In this document: in pieces, positions 8,076-16,006 of the stretch
Position numbering within the stretch: the stretch's first letter is position 1
Layout: each line of letters opens with the position of its first letter
Source of the DNA: Ignisphaera cupida
Lineage (GTDB): Archaea; Thermoproteota; Thermoprotei_A; Sulfolobales; Ignisphaeraceae
Assembly (NCBI RefSeq): GCF_030186535.1
Contig: NZ_JASNVW010000002.1
Span: 144,001-208,000 of the forward strand
Direction of reading: 5' to 3'
DNA: 64,000 nt
Notes under the pieces: generated by a model
What the model was told of the DNA's origin: nothing
Database searches by the model: none
Seen by the model: only the letters and a program-made list of their open reading frames with translations
Translations under genes and position numbers: made by a program

Positions 8076-8571
8076 AGCTTGTCACAGCCCCTATAATTTT
8101 TGCTAAAGCTCTTTTCTTAGCCTCATCAAATACGAATTGAGGAGTGCTAATGACTATGGCTTTTGTTGGACACATGACACTGCATGCAGGTTCTAAACCC
8201 TCGCCTCTGAGTTTTCTACACAAATCGCACTTCATTGATGTTTTTGTAACTACATCTAGCTCTGGTATTCCATAGGGACAGGCATAGAGACATGCCATGC
8301 AGCCAATACATCTAGATACATCAACATATACAGCCCCACTCTCATCTCTTCTCATAGCTTTTGTTGGACAAACCTCTACACATGGTGCTTTGGCGCAGTG
8401 AAAACATGATATTGGCTTTATCAATCCTCCACCAACATCGTAAAGTCTTATGTAAGGTGTTCCCTCATGTATGAATTCACAAACAGATGAACATATGCCA
8501 CATCCAATACACTTGCCATAATCTATCCATCTAAGCAGTATTGGATTTCCAAATCCCTTATCCACATTCAT
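8059..8571 (-). CDS. Four-cluster polyferredoxin (HycB/CooF-like electron-transfer protein)
   Basis: A 170-residue protein with sixteen cysteines in four [4Fe-4S] motifs: Cys21/24/27/31, 56/59/64/68, 88/91/94/98 and 115/118/130/134. This is the pattern of HycB, CooF and DmsB-type subunits that carry electrons between a dehydrogenase and a membrane enzyme. It overlaps the GltD-like flavoprotein gene by four bases and the antiporter gene by seventeen, so the three are co-translated. No formate dehydrogenase or CO dehydrogenase gene is present, so the flavoprotein is the best candidate partner. Confidence 0.9.
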   Translation of the reverse strand: MNVDKGFGNPILLRWIDYGKCIGCGICSSVCEFIHEGTPYIRLYDVGGGLIKPISCFHCAKAPCVEVCPTKAMRRDESGAVYVDVSRCIGCMACLYACPYGIPELDVVTKTSMKCDLCRKLRGEGLEPACSVMCPTKAIVISTPQFVFDEAKKRALAKIIGAVTSFGRPI

Positions 8572-9611
8572 ACACCTCTAAGAAATACTTCAATAGCTTT
8601 TGCAGCATAGAGTCCATGTTTACATGCCTCACCTAGTTTTGTAGGCCCTGTTAAAACATCTCCAGCTACAAAAACATTTGTGTTTCCAAGTCTATAACCT
8701 TTTGAGATTATATAACCTTTCTCATCCAGAAACTGCTTAAGCTCTGCGCATTCAAATGTGAATGGAGGTGTTGAAATTTCTCCTATAGCAGGTATTACGA
8801 GATCTGCCTCCAAAATAAACTCACTACCTGGAATTGGTATTGGTGCTGGTCTACCAGTTTTATCTGGTGGGCCAAGCCTCATTTTCTGAAATTCAACAGC
8901 TTTAACAGTGTTATTTTCTGTAAGTATTTTTGTTGGTGCTGCCAACTCAACCCATTTAATACCTTTCATTATAAGATCCTCTATGTAGTATTCACCACAG
9001 GGAGCTTCCTTTTTCGTTCTTCTATAAACTAAGTAAACCTCTTCAGCGTCAAGCCTTAAAGCCTCTTCAGCAGCATCAACAGCACTTAAACCAGCCCCAA
9101 TCACAATAACCTTTCTAGGTTTTGGCGGAGCCTCCTTAATAAGTCCATGTTCAATAAGTTTTAACCTGTAGAGAAAGGTAAGAGCATCAACAACTCCTCT
9201 AGCTTCCTCACCTGGAACACCAAGTTTTCTAGATCTCCATGTTCCAGTTGCAATAAGAATAGCGTGATATTCCTTCATGAGATTTCTCAAGTCAATAACT
9301 TGTTTAACAAAGTCGTCACCTTCATCATGTCTCTCACCACAAACAACCTTTGTGTTTAAGTATATCTTTACACCAAAGTTTTTAACTAAATCCTCAGCAC
9401 CTTCCAACACATCGCTGGGCAATATTCTATAGGATGGTATGGCTAATGTTGCCATACCTCCCACTAATGGTTGTTTATCATAGATATCAACCTCAAAACC
9501 CTTACAGACTAGGTAGCCTGCTGCAGAAAGACCTGCTATACCAGCACCAACGATAGCTACTTTCTTTCCTGTTGTGCTTGGCTTTGACTTACACAAGAAT
9601 GTGAATTTCAT
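8568..9611 (-). CDS. NAD(P)H-linked FAD oxidoreductase (GltD/NfnB-like) inside the hydrogenase operon
   Basis: Flavoprotein of the glutamate synthase small-subunit type, with two Rossmann dinucleotide-binding sites. The FAD site is VAIVGAGIAGLSAAGYL near residue 20. The NAD(P) site is VIVIGAGLSAVDAAEEA, followed by VYLVYRRTKKEAPC. A C-terminal FAD contact is NTNVFVAGDV. It lacks the N-terminal iron-sulfur domain of full GltD. Iron-sulfur clusters are instead supplied by the overlapping polyferredoxin gene. Together they look like an NAD(P)H-ferredoxin module attached to the hydrogenase; direction of electron flow is not shown by sequence. No glutamate synthase large-subunit gene is nearby. 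Confidence 0.85.
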   Translation of the reverse strand: MKFTFLCKSKPSTTGKKVAIVGAGIAGLSAAGYLVCKGFEVDIYDKQPLVGGMATLAIPSYRILPSDVLEGAEDLVKNFGVKIYLNTKVVCGERHDEGDDFVKQVIDLRNLMKEYHAILIATGTWRSRKLGVPGEEARGVVDALTFLYRLKLIEHGLIKEAPPKPRKVIVIGAGLSAVDAAEEALRLDAEEVYLVYRRTKKEAPCGEYYIEDLIMKGIKWVELAAPTKILTENNTVKAVEFQKMRLGPPDKTGRPAPIPIPGSEFILEADLVIPAIGEISTPPFTFECAELKQFLDEKGYIISKGYRLGNTNVFVAGDVLTGPTKLGEACKHGLYAAKAIEVFLRGV

Positions 9612-9635
9612 TGTACAAATCCCAATTTTGAATAT

Positions 9636-11201
9636 CTATGAAGCTGGAATTAAAAATTCGTAGTATGATTTATATCTTTCAACAATCTCGTATCCAATAC
9701 TATTTATGTAATTTCTTATAACAGGGTTAACCATGTAGAGAAAGCCTAGCGCAATGATAATTGTTATGCAAGTAGCTATAACAATATCAGCTAATAAAGT
9801 ATTTTTCAATCTCTCATCAGCTTTAGATTTCTCAATAGCTTTAAAGGTATTGAAAATTAATTTAAAGTAGCCTATGGCTGAAATACCTGTTGCCAAAGCT
9901 AATATAATAGCGCCATAAACCTTGCCAACATCGATGAAGGCCTTGAATATTAGGTATTTACTCCAGAAACCTATAAGTGGTGGAACTCCCAGCAAATTTA
10001 AAACCCCTATAACCATACCTGCTAAAGCTATTTTATATTTTCTTAAAACTCCTAACGTGTCTATGGATCTTCCCATTGCCACTATTGCTATACCTGCTCC
10101 ATAGAATAGTAGTGATTCTGCAAATGAGTTGGATATTGTATGTAGTATTGCTGCTGAGACACCTTCGCAAGTATCAATTGTTAGTGACATGAATATAAGC
10201 CCTAAATGACTTATTGTGCTAAATGCTATAAACTTCTTTACATCTGTTTGAATAAGCATGAGAAAAGAGCCTATAAAAACAGTTACTATAGCAAGTATTT
10301 GTATTGCTATAAGTGCGCATTCTCTATATTGTGAAACTATAGAACCTCTTCCAAATATTGTGTAGAACATTCTAATAGCTCCATATATACCTATCAAGTC
10401 TATTACACCTACAAAAATAGCTGAAATAGGTGTTGGAGCTTCTGGAGTTGCATCTGGAAGCCAGAAATAGTTTGGAAATATTGCACCTTCAAATGTCCAA
10501 GTCCATGCTGTAAGAGCTATAATCGTAGTTGCTGCAAGAATAACATTACCAAAAACACTTCCACTAAAAGGTATTGAAGCCTCCACACTTCTGCTCTTCA
10601 ACGCTATGTCGGCAATGGTTAAAGTACCAAAAGATGAATAGGCTATGAAAGCTGATAGCAGGTAGAAACTTGATGATATGATACCTGCAAATGCATATCT
10701 TATCGCAGCTTCTATAGACTTTGGACTATCTCTAAAATATGCTACAAGAGCGAAGGATGATAAGGATAATACTTCTAGCATAACAAAGAAGTTGAAGTAA
10801 TCCCCTGTGTAAAGACATCCCATAGATCCTGCTAAAAGTGTTAAGAGCAATACATAATATAGGTATATTCTTGGGAACCTCATATACCATAAGCTATACA
10901 GGCCTGAAAGAAACATTAACGATGATGCTAATAATCCCAGAAGTGCATTCAAAATATCAATTTCATAGATTATTCCCAGAGGTGGTGGATAACCTCCGAA
11001 GAAGTAAAGTTGTATACCACTTTTTGAAACCTTCAGGAAAATATATATAGAGATTATAAGGGCAATAAAAAGGTTTAGTACTGCAAACAATGCAGAAAAA
11101 ATATTTCTTCTAATTATAACCCCTAAACCTGCAAGAATAAAGGCCATTGCAATTAGATAAAGAGGTGCTAAACCAATTATTGGATCCAACAATGTATTCA
11201 T
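9636..11201 (-). CDS. mrpD: MrpD-like antiporter subunit with altered charged residues
   Basis: Second NuoL/M/N-type subunit, about 521 residues and 14 or so membrane spans. The conserved glutamate is present (Glu143, FVMLEVLSL). The two usual lysines are not: the TM7 motif reads FEGAIFPNYFWLPDATPEAP, with Glu238 where Lys is expected, and the TM8 motif reads GVIDLIG, with Asp268 where Lys is expected. The later lysine in GFWSKYLIFK remains. The start is ATG 11201, five bases after GGGTG; a TTG at 11213 is less likely. It follows the MrpE gene with overlap. Confidence 0.88.
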   Translation of the reverse strand: MNTLLDPIIGLAPLYLIAMAFILAGLGVIIRRNIFSALFAVLNLFIALIISIYIFLKVSKSGIQLYFFGGYPPPLGIIYEIDILNALLGLLASSLMFLSGLYSLWYMRFPRIYLYYVLLLTLLAGSMGCLYTGDYFNFFVMLEVLSLSSFALVAYFRDSPKSIEAAIRYAFAGIISSSFYLLSAFIAYSSFGTLTIADIALKSRSVEASIPFSGSVFGNVILAATTIIALTAWTWTFEGAIFPNYFWLPDATPEAPTPISAIFVGVIDLIGIYGAIRMFYTIFGRGSIVSQYRECALIAIQILAIVTVFIGSFLMLIQTDVKKFIAFSTISHLGLIFMSLTIDTCEGVSAAILHTISNSFAESLLFYGAGIAIVAMGRSIDTLGVLRKYKIALAGMVIGVLNLLGVPPLIGFWSKYLIFKAFIDVGKVYGAIILALATGISAIGYFKLIFNTFKAIEKSKADERLKNTLLADIVIATCITIIIALGFLYMVNPVIRNYINSIGYEIVERYKSYYEFLIPAS

Positions 11202-11205
11202 ATTT

Positions 11206-11712
11206 TCACCCAAAAATTTTCATAGCATATTCTTCAAAAACCTTTGATATTTCCTCTCTAGCTTTTTTGGGATCTGTTGTTGTAGCATATATCCAATGAA
11301 CATATAACACCTTCTTCTCTTCATCAACATCTACAACACATGTGCCTGGGGTGTTGGTGATGGAGCCAGCAACTAGGGTTATTCCATAATGTGTTTTTAC
11401 ATTGAATGGAACTTTAACAATAGCAGGTCTAATATCAATTTTAGGACTAAGAACAATTTTTATCACCATTGCATGAGCCTTAACCTCATCAATAATCATA
11501 TACCGAAAATAGTAAAATACAAGGTAGAAAAACCTCTTTAAATCTCCAAACACGATCTCCCTTTGAATAATGAATGAAGTTAAGAAAGTTGTTAATATTA
11601 CAGATCCTATTAATCCAAGAACTAAACTAAACTCTGCTATACCTCCTGTAAAAATTACGTAGAACAGATATACGTACAAGAATACTGTTATATATGTTAA
11701 TACTTTTTTCAT
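11206..11712 (-). CDS. mrpE: MrpE-like subunit
   Basis: MrpE/MnhE/MbhA family membrane subunit of 168 residues. It has two or three N-terminal spans and a cytoplasmic domain containing AGSITNTPGTCVVDVDEE, matching the family motif SITLTPGT, then LYVHWIY. In Mrp complexes it is required for assembly at the antiporter interface. It overlaps MrpC and MrpD genes by a few bases at each end, as expected within one operon. Confidence 0.88.
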   Translation of the reverse strand: MKKVLTYITVFLYVYLFYVIFTGGIAEFSLVLGLIGSVILTTFLTSFIIQREIVFGDLKRFFYLVFYYFRYMIIDEVKAHAMVIKIVLSPKIDIRPAIVKVPFNVKTHYGITLVAGSITNTPGTCVVDVDEEKKVLYVHWIYATTTDPKKAREEISKVFEEYAMKIFG

Positions 11713-12101
11713 ATCCTCACCTTTCTCACATTTGTAGTGCCATAGTATTTGTAAAACAAAATTATCAATCCTATGAGAAACATGTTCACTGCAAGACCAA
11801 TAACTATAGCAGTGAGAACCAGGGCCTGTGGAAGTGGATCTACAGCTGAAGAAACAAATTGATGAATTTCTGTAACGTTTCTTGGAATTTCATGGTGTAC
11901 AGCTATTGATGGATAAGCTTCAGAAGTTCTTCTAAACCCAATGAAAATAGCAAAACTGTTTATACTATCTGAGAAAATGGTTAAAGCTATGAATTTCTTT
12001 ATTAGTGAAGGCTTTGAAAAAACTCCGTAAAGTGATATAGCTGTATTTATTATTAGAGAAATAACAATTGATGTTAACAGAAATGATTCTACATTACTCA
12101 T
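11709..12101 (-). CDS. mrpC: MrpC-like (NuoK-type) subunit
   Basis: Small NuoK/MrpC-family protein with three hydrophobic spans and the C-terminal signature ALVLTAIVIGLAVNMFLIGL. The ATG at 12101 is chosen because it follows GGAGGAGAGG; an in-frame start at 12122 would overlap the previous gene further. A periplasmic loop of about 40 residues between spans two and three (HEIPRNVTEIHQF) is typical of MrpC and absent from NuoK. Confidence 0.87.
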   Translation of the reverse strand: MSNVESFLLTSIVISLIINTAISLYGVFSKPSLIKKFIALTIFSDSINSFAIFIGFRRTSEAYPSIAVHHEIPRNVTEIHQFVSSAVDPLPQALVLTAIVIGLAVNMFLIGLIILFYKYYGTTNVRKVRI

Positions 12102-12903
12102 GCTCCTCTCCTCCAATAACATGTTTTACTTCTTCATCTCTTAAAGATAATAGGACAATACCTAGAGACAACCCTCCAACAACAGCTACAGACTCTGAAA
12201 CATTGAAGAAGAATAGTATTCCACCCAAGGGTCTGTCTAGAAACCATGAGGGCATGGTATACTGAGATCCTATTCTAATCATGTTTTGGAAAATATATGC
12301 ATAACCTCCAAAGATTAATGCTTTGATAAGTAAAAACACCGCTGTAAGGACTATGAATATTAACCCTATCCACCTAATAATCAACAGCTTGTCTATGGTT
12401 ATTTTTTTCTGAGCTATGAACTCTATTGAAAATGCTACAACAATTAACGCTATGGCTACAGTCATAAATGATCCTCCTTGGAAACCACCTCCAGGTGTTA
12501 AGTGACCATGGTAAGCAAGTGATACTCCTGCAACAAGTATTAAGGGGGCCACGATTTTAGTAGTTGTTTTAACTATTAGCGATAATCCTTTATTGCTAAT
12601 ACCTTGAACAATATTTGAACCTCTAAACAATGCTAAAAGCCCAATCAATGCTATGAACAACACAGAAGTTTCAAAATATGTATCAAGCCCTCTATAATCC
12701 CAAACAATAGATGTAACACCTTCAGGTGCCATAGCACTTAACTTTATTTCCCATGGATTATACGTATAGTTCAAGTAGCTTACAGCTAAAGGCCTTAGAT
12801 TATATGGAGCTATTGGTCCCAACCCTCCATAAACCATTAAATAGGAAAGAATTATTGCCAATATAGCCATGGAAAGTCCTGCAACAATATCACTTACCCT
12901 CAT
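12094..12903 (-). CDS. MbhE-MrpB fusion subunit
   Basis: A 269-residue membrane protein that joins two modules. The first 110 residues resemble MbhE, with a signature around DYRGLDTYFETSVLF. The remainder is the MrpB domain, with VAPLILVAGVSLAYHGH followed by LTPGGGFQGGSF, the most conserved MrpB motif. These are separate proteins in Pyrococcus Mbh. The start ATG overlaps the stop of the upstream MbhD-like gene (ATGA arrangement). Confidence 0.86.
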   Translation of the reverse strand: MRVSDIVAGLSMAILAIILSYLMVYGGLGPIAPYNLRPLAVSYLNYTYNPWEIKLSAMAPEGVTSIVWDYRGLDTYFETSVLFIALIGLLALFRGSNIVQGISNKGLSLIVKTTTKIVAPLILVAGVSLAYHGHLTPGGGFQGGSFMTVAIALIVVAFSIEFIAQKKITIDKLLIIRWIGLIFIVLTAVFLLIKALIFGGYAYIFQNMIRIGSQYTMPSWFLDRPLGGILFFFNVSESVAVVGGLSLGIVLLSLRDEEVKHVIGGEEHE

Positions 12904-13151
12904 TCCTCAAACCTCTCAGTCTTTTTGATTAGTGTTATTGTGAGTAGTGGTAGAAGACCAACAGATACTGGGAGATATACCAGAACTATGTCTGGAGCCA
13001 TTAGAAGGTAGTATAATAGAGCATAGCATGTGCTTTGAACAGCTGAAAAAAGTGTTGCTATTATTAAGTCCTTTTCTTGTACAGCAAGCCATGTTGAGAC
13101 AACACTTATTATAGCAGCTATAAAAGCGATTATCAGAGGTGTTACGTCGAT
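12900..13151 (-). CDS. mbhD: MbhD-like / MrpB N-terminal subunit with a probable ATC start
   Basis: A frame of 83 sense codons encodes three membrane spans that match the MbhD/DUF4040 family: VSTWLAVQEKDLIIATLFSAV, then YYLLMAPDIVLVYLPVSVG, then a charged tail. It fills the slot between MrpG and MbhE-MrpB where this subunit belongs. The frame opens after TGA at 13158-13160 and contains no ATG, GTG or TTG before the first span. ATC 13151 lies seven bases after AAGGTG and gives a natural N-terminus (x-DVTPLIIAF). An overlapping frame at 12916-13188 gives a cysteine- and serine-rich sequence unlike any membrane subunit and is not credible. Confidence 0.75.
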   Translation of the reverse strand: MDVTPLIIAFIAAIISVVSTWLAVQEKDLIIATLFSAVQSTCYALLYYLLMAPDIVLVYLPVSVGLLPLLTITLIKKTERFEE

Positions 13152-13525
13152 TGTTTTTCACCTTTTCCATTCTTTTCAGATAATGCATCGTATATTATTG
13201 GCTGTAGGGGAGCTGCCCTAGCTCTATATGCTGCTCTTGCAAGTGCATGAGAACCTGCTTGGGCTAATACCATTGTTATAAGGCTTGTTGTAAAGGCTAC
13301 ACCAGCTAAAATGAATCTTGTTTCTCCAAGAGGTTCATATCCCAAAGCTATTAAAGCAGCTCCAAGCATTGGAATAACAGCTCCACCAATAGCTCCAACA
13401 GTTGCTGCATGAAGTCTTGTAAAAAAGTTTGGAAGCCTAATTAAACCTATAGCACCAACAAAATCACAAAAAACACCTATGATTACCAATATCAAACCTA
13501 AAACAATTAGAATTAAATCAATCAA
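13142..13525 (-). CDS. mrpG: MrpG-like subunit
   Basis: MrpG/MnhG family protein with three spans. Signature: GVFCDFVGAIGLIRLPNFFTRLHAAT, closely matching the family motif G-x-IRLPD-xYTRLHAAT, then GAALIALGY. I prefer TTG 13525, which follows GGGTG by six bases; GTG 13534 is an alternative. It overlaps the MrpF stop region upstream and the MbhD-like start downstream. Confidence 0.88.
   Translation of the reverse strand: MIDLILIVLGLILVIIGVFCDFVGAIGLIRLPNFFTRLHAATVGAIGGAVIPMLGAALIALGYEPLGETRFILAGVAFTTSLITMVLAQAGSHALARAAYRARAAPLQPIIYDALSEKNGKGEKQST
13158..13164 (-). promoter_or_regulatory. Shine-Dalgarno sequence for the MbhD-like gene
   Basis: On the minus strand AAGGTGA lies within the end of the MrpG gene. 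Counting from the last G of GGTG, seven bases separate it from ATC at 13151. The same seven-base gap precedes ordinary TTG starts elsewhere in the window (6573, 51928, 59706), so the geometry supports initiation at ATC. Confidence 0.55.
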
Positions 13526-13526
13526 T

Positions 13527-13808
13527 TTAATCACCCATTTCTCTAGCCTCAAGGTATTTAGCCACATAGATATCTAAAACAAATATCCATAGAGAAAGTG
13601 AAAGTGCACATACAGCTATCAATGGTGATCTCAGGTATACTGATAGAATAACCATGAAAGCAGCTAAGTCATATCCAAGAGAATCTATAGCCAAAACTCT
13701 ATCAGGAATTGTAGGACCCTTAAAAACCCTGACAAGATATAATGTAAACGAAATTACATAGAGTATTAGCAAAACACCTAGTAAAGACATGACAAAGTCA
13801 TATATCAT
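13527..13808 (-). CDS. mrpF: MrpF-like subunit, first gene of the hydrogenase operon
   Basis: MrpF/MnhF family membrane protein with three spans. The motif YLVRVFKGPTIPDRVLAIDS is diagnostic. An upstream extension of the frame to 13892 exists, but the family begins just before the first span, so ATG 13808 fits best (MIYDFVMSLLGVLL). It is ten bases after AGGTG. ATT at 13811 would have seven-base spacing. The operon promoter lies immediately upstream, at about 13904-13916. Confidence 0.85.
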   Translation of the reverse strand: MIYDFVMSLLGVLLILYVISFTLYLVRVFKGPTIPDRVLAIDSLGYDLAAFMVILSVYLRSPLIAVCALSLSLWIFVLDIYVAKYLEAREMGD

Positions 13809-13903
13809 AATAAGCAAGCACCTAAAAATCATTTGCAAAGGCCTAGGGTTATAAACTTTATCACCCTCTATTATTAGATTTTCTTGTAACAATTGTAAAT
13901 AAG

Positions 13904-13916
13904 TTTATATATATCT
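13904..13916 (-). promoter_or_regulatory. Putative TATA element of the hydrogenase operon
   Basis: The minus strand reads GATATATATAAA about 100 bases before the MrpF start. It is the only strong TATA-like run between the hydrogenase operon and the divergent methyltransferase gene on that strand. Transcription would start near 13880-13890, leaving a leader of roughly 75 bases. No operator-like inverted repeat is evident. Confidence 0.4.
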
Positions 13917-14119
13917 ATAAACAACTTCAGAAATGCATAAGGCATTGTTTCAAATGTTTGAATTTAATTAGGTCAGGATCCAGAGTGCAAAAATATTCCT
14001 AAATCCCTTTAAATGCTATAAACATTGATTTTTTCCTTGGCTTTACACAACAATGTTTTAAGCAAAATTTTATTAATTATTTTAAGAAAGTTGTTTTAAA
14101 ATATTGGTGGTTTTAAAAT

Positions 14120-14695
14120 ATGGATGATTTTTTCGCTATTTTAAGAATTGTTGAAAGAAAATGTGATGATTTTGGTGTTCCTAGGATAGATATTGATGAT
14201 GGTATTGCATTGTATTCTTTGCTATATGTCTTAGCAACTGAGAAAAACAATGTTGTTGTAATTGATGCTGGTGCTGGAGTAGGTTATTCAACGTTGTGGT
14301 TGTTAAAAGCATTGGAAGATGCCTGTGCTGAGGGGGTTTTATATGCTATTGAAAGAGACAAAACTAGATTTTTAGAGTTAGAGAAAACTCTAGGAATGTT
14401 GAAAGCTAGTTGTGTAAAGGTGTATTCTATTAATGACGATGCTATTGAGTTTGTTGAAAGAAAATTTGATTTCGAAACTCTAAACTTTATCTTTATAGAT
14501 ATTGATAAGAATAAATACTTTGACATGTTCATAGCTGCAAAAAATAAACTAGCTAAAGGAGGGTTAATGGCTTTTCACAATGCATACATGGTTAAAAATA
14601 TTGTAGAAAAAATCTTGAATGAAGCACATAAAATTAACTGGTTTGCTACCATAATACCTACTGATGAAGGGATACTGCTTCTAAGAAAAAGATAG
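14120..14695 (+). CDS. SAM-dependent methyltransferase (O-methyltransferase-like)
   Basis: Class I Rossmann-fold methyltransferase of 191 residues. Motif I is VVVIDAGAGVGYSTLWLLKA. An acidic strand end with YAIERDKTR fits the SAM ribose contact. The motif FIFIDIDKNKYFDMF resembles the metal-binding region of COG4122 O-methyltransferases. GGLMAFHNAY matches the family G-G-x-x-x-x-D/H-N segment. Start ATG follows GGTGG. The substrate is unknown. It stands alone between the hydrogenase operon (divergent) and the cellulase gene (convergent). Confidence 0.75.
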   Translation: MDDFFAILRIVERKCDDFGVPRIDIDDGIALYSLLYVLATEKNNVVVIDAGAGVGYSTLWLLKALEDACAEGVLYAIERDKTRFLELEKTLGMLKASCVKVYSINDDAIEFVERKFDFETLNFIFIDIDKNKYFDMFIAAKNKLAKGGLMAFHNAYMVKNIVEKILNEAHKINWFATIIPTDEGILLLRKR

Positions 14696-14785
14696 TAAAG
14701 CTAAGAACATTAATTATTAATTGTTAAACAATGAATTTGAGATTATTCAACAACAGCAAATGTTAATAAGAAATTGTTTTAAAGT

Positions 14786-15898
14786 TTATTGTTTTTGAAT
14801 TGATGCACCAGGAATGACCTCAAAGTCTTTTAATATCCATGATAATCTTGCAACACCATTTGATGTTCTTGCTCCCCATTCTGTGCCTATTTCCCATCCA
14901 AGAAGATAATGATTAGATATATCAAACGTTGCAAACTTAGCAGCAGCCTTTACAAAGTCTATAGGATTATAGGCTACATAACCACAGATATGCCTCCATC
15001 CCTTGGGCTTAAACGCTATATATTGCCACCCACCCCACGAAACGCTATCCATTCTCCACACCTCCCATTGTGCATTAACTATTGATTCATTTAGAGCTAT
15101 TGGTATTGTTATTTCCCCAACTTTGTTTCCAGCTGGATTTAGGTTCTGATTGAATAGCCACACCATTATCTCTAAATCACCATTGCTTGGCGCTGTTCCA
15201 GGAGACTTAGCAATGGCTTCTCTAACAATCCAAGCATCAGCAGCTATATTTAGATTCATTTGTGGATGCAGATCCTTAATGCAAATATAGAATGAAATTA
15301 CGAATGGGGTAGCGTTTCTAATTTTCATTGGAAAGGAAACTCTAAATCCATTAGCATATGATGTGTACCAAGGCTTTCTACCAATTGCTATCTCTGGGTA
15401 GCCATTAACCCATTCTGCCGGTATTACATCTATCAAACTTATATTTGTTTCAATAGATTTTTTAAGAACATCTATAATCATTATCTGATCTCCTTTAGCA
15501 CTTTTCATATTCCATGGATTTATCTCTACAACAGCATCGTAAATTCCATCATTATTAAAATCGATCTTAGTTAAATGAATTGATGGGTATCTTAGAACTA
15601 TTTGTGTAGATGAGCTTATGGTCTTTGTCATGGTCTCAATAAAGAGTAGTGTTATTGTATAGGTATATGTACTAATCGAAGTGGTGGATAAATTAGTAGG
15701 CTTAGTAACTATAGAAACAGATGATACTTCAGTTGTGATTGGATAAGGAGATGTAATGGTCTTATAAATGGTTTCAGTAACTGTTGTAGTTAATGTATGT
15801 AGCGTATATTTGCTTAAAGTGTATAAGTAACCTCCAGTAAAACCTAAAGCAAGCATGACAATGGTTATAACTATTAATGCAAATCTTTTTGAATCCAT
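14786..15898 (-). CDS. Membrane-anchored GH12-family endo-beta-glucanase
   Basis: Extracellular cellulase-like enzyme hydrolysing beta-1,4-glucan. Residues 7-27 form a hydrophobic signal anchor. Residues 30-100 are a Thr/Ser-rich stalk, probably O-glycosylated. The GH12 domain follows. The two catalytic glutamates are visible: Glu243 in DLEIMVWLF (nucleophile motif E-x-M-x-W-L) and Glu340 in WEIGTEWGA (acid/base motif). FDFNNDGIYD-like sequence at about 113-121 (DFNNDGIYD) resembles a calcium-binding dockerin-type loop. No cleavage site typical of release is obvious, so surface attachment is inferred. Sulfolobus GH12 enzymes have the same anchor-stalk layout. Confidence 0.8.
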   Translation of the reverse strand: MDSKRFALIVITIVMLALGFTGGYLYTLSKYTLHTLTTTVTETIYKTITSPYPITTEVSSVSIVTKPTNLSTTSISTYTYTITLLFIETMTKTISSSTQIVLRYPSIHLTKIDFNNDGIYDAVVEINPWNMKSAKGDQIMIIDVLKKSIETNISLIDVIPAEWVNGYPEIAIGRKPWYTSYANGFRVSFPMKIRNATPFVISFYICIKDLHPQMNLNIAADAWIVREAIAKSPGTAPSNGDLEIMVWLFNQNLNPAGNKVGEITIPIALNESIVNAQWEVWRMDSVSWGGWQYIAFKPKGWRHICGYVAYNPIDFVKAAAKFATFDISNHYLLGWEIGTEWGARTSNGVARLSWILKDFEVIPGASIQKQ

Positions 15899-16006
15899 AT
15901 GCTAAACCCATAAGACATATAAGAGTTTTACTTGTAGGTTTCATTTATAATAAGAATATATAAAAATTAAAAATGAAATGTACCAACCATGCAAAAACTC
16001 TGATAC

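Noticed and set aside
12916-13188. 90-codon minus-strand frame in the Mrp region
   Set aside because: Its product is rich in Cys, Ser and Asn without membrane spans, while another frame over the same bases gives a clear MbhD-like subunit.
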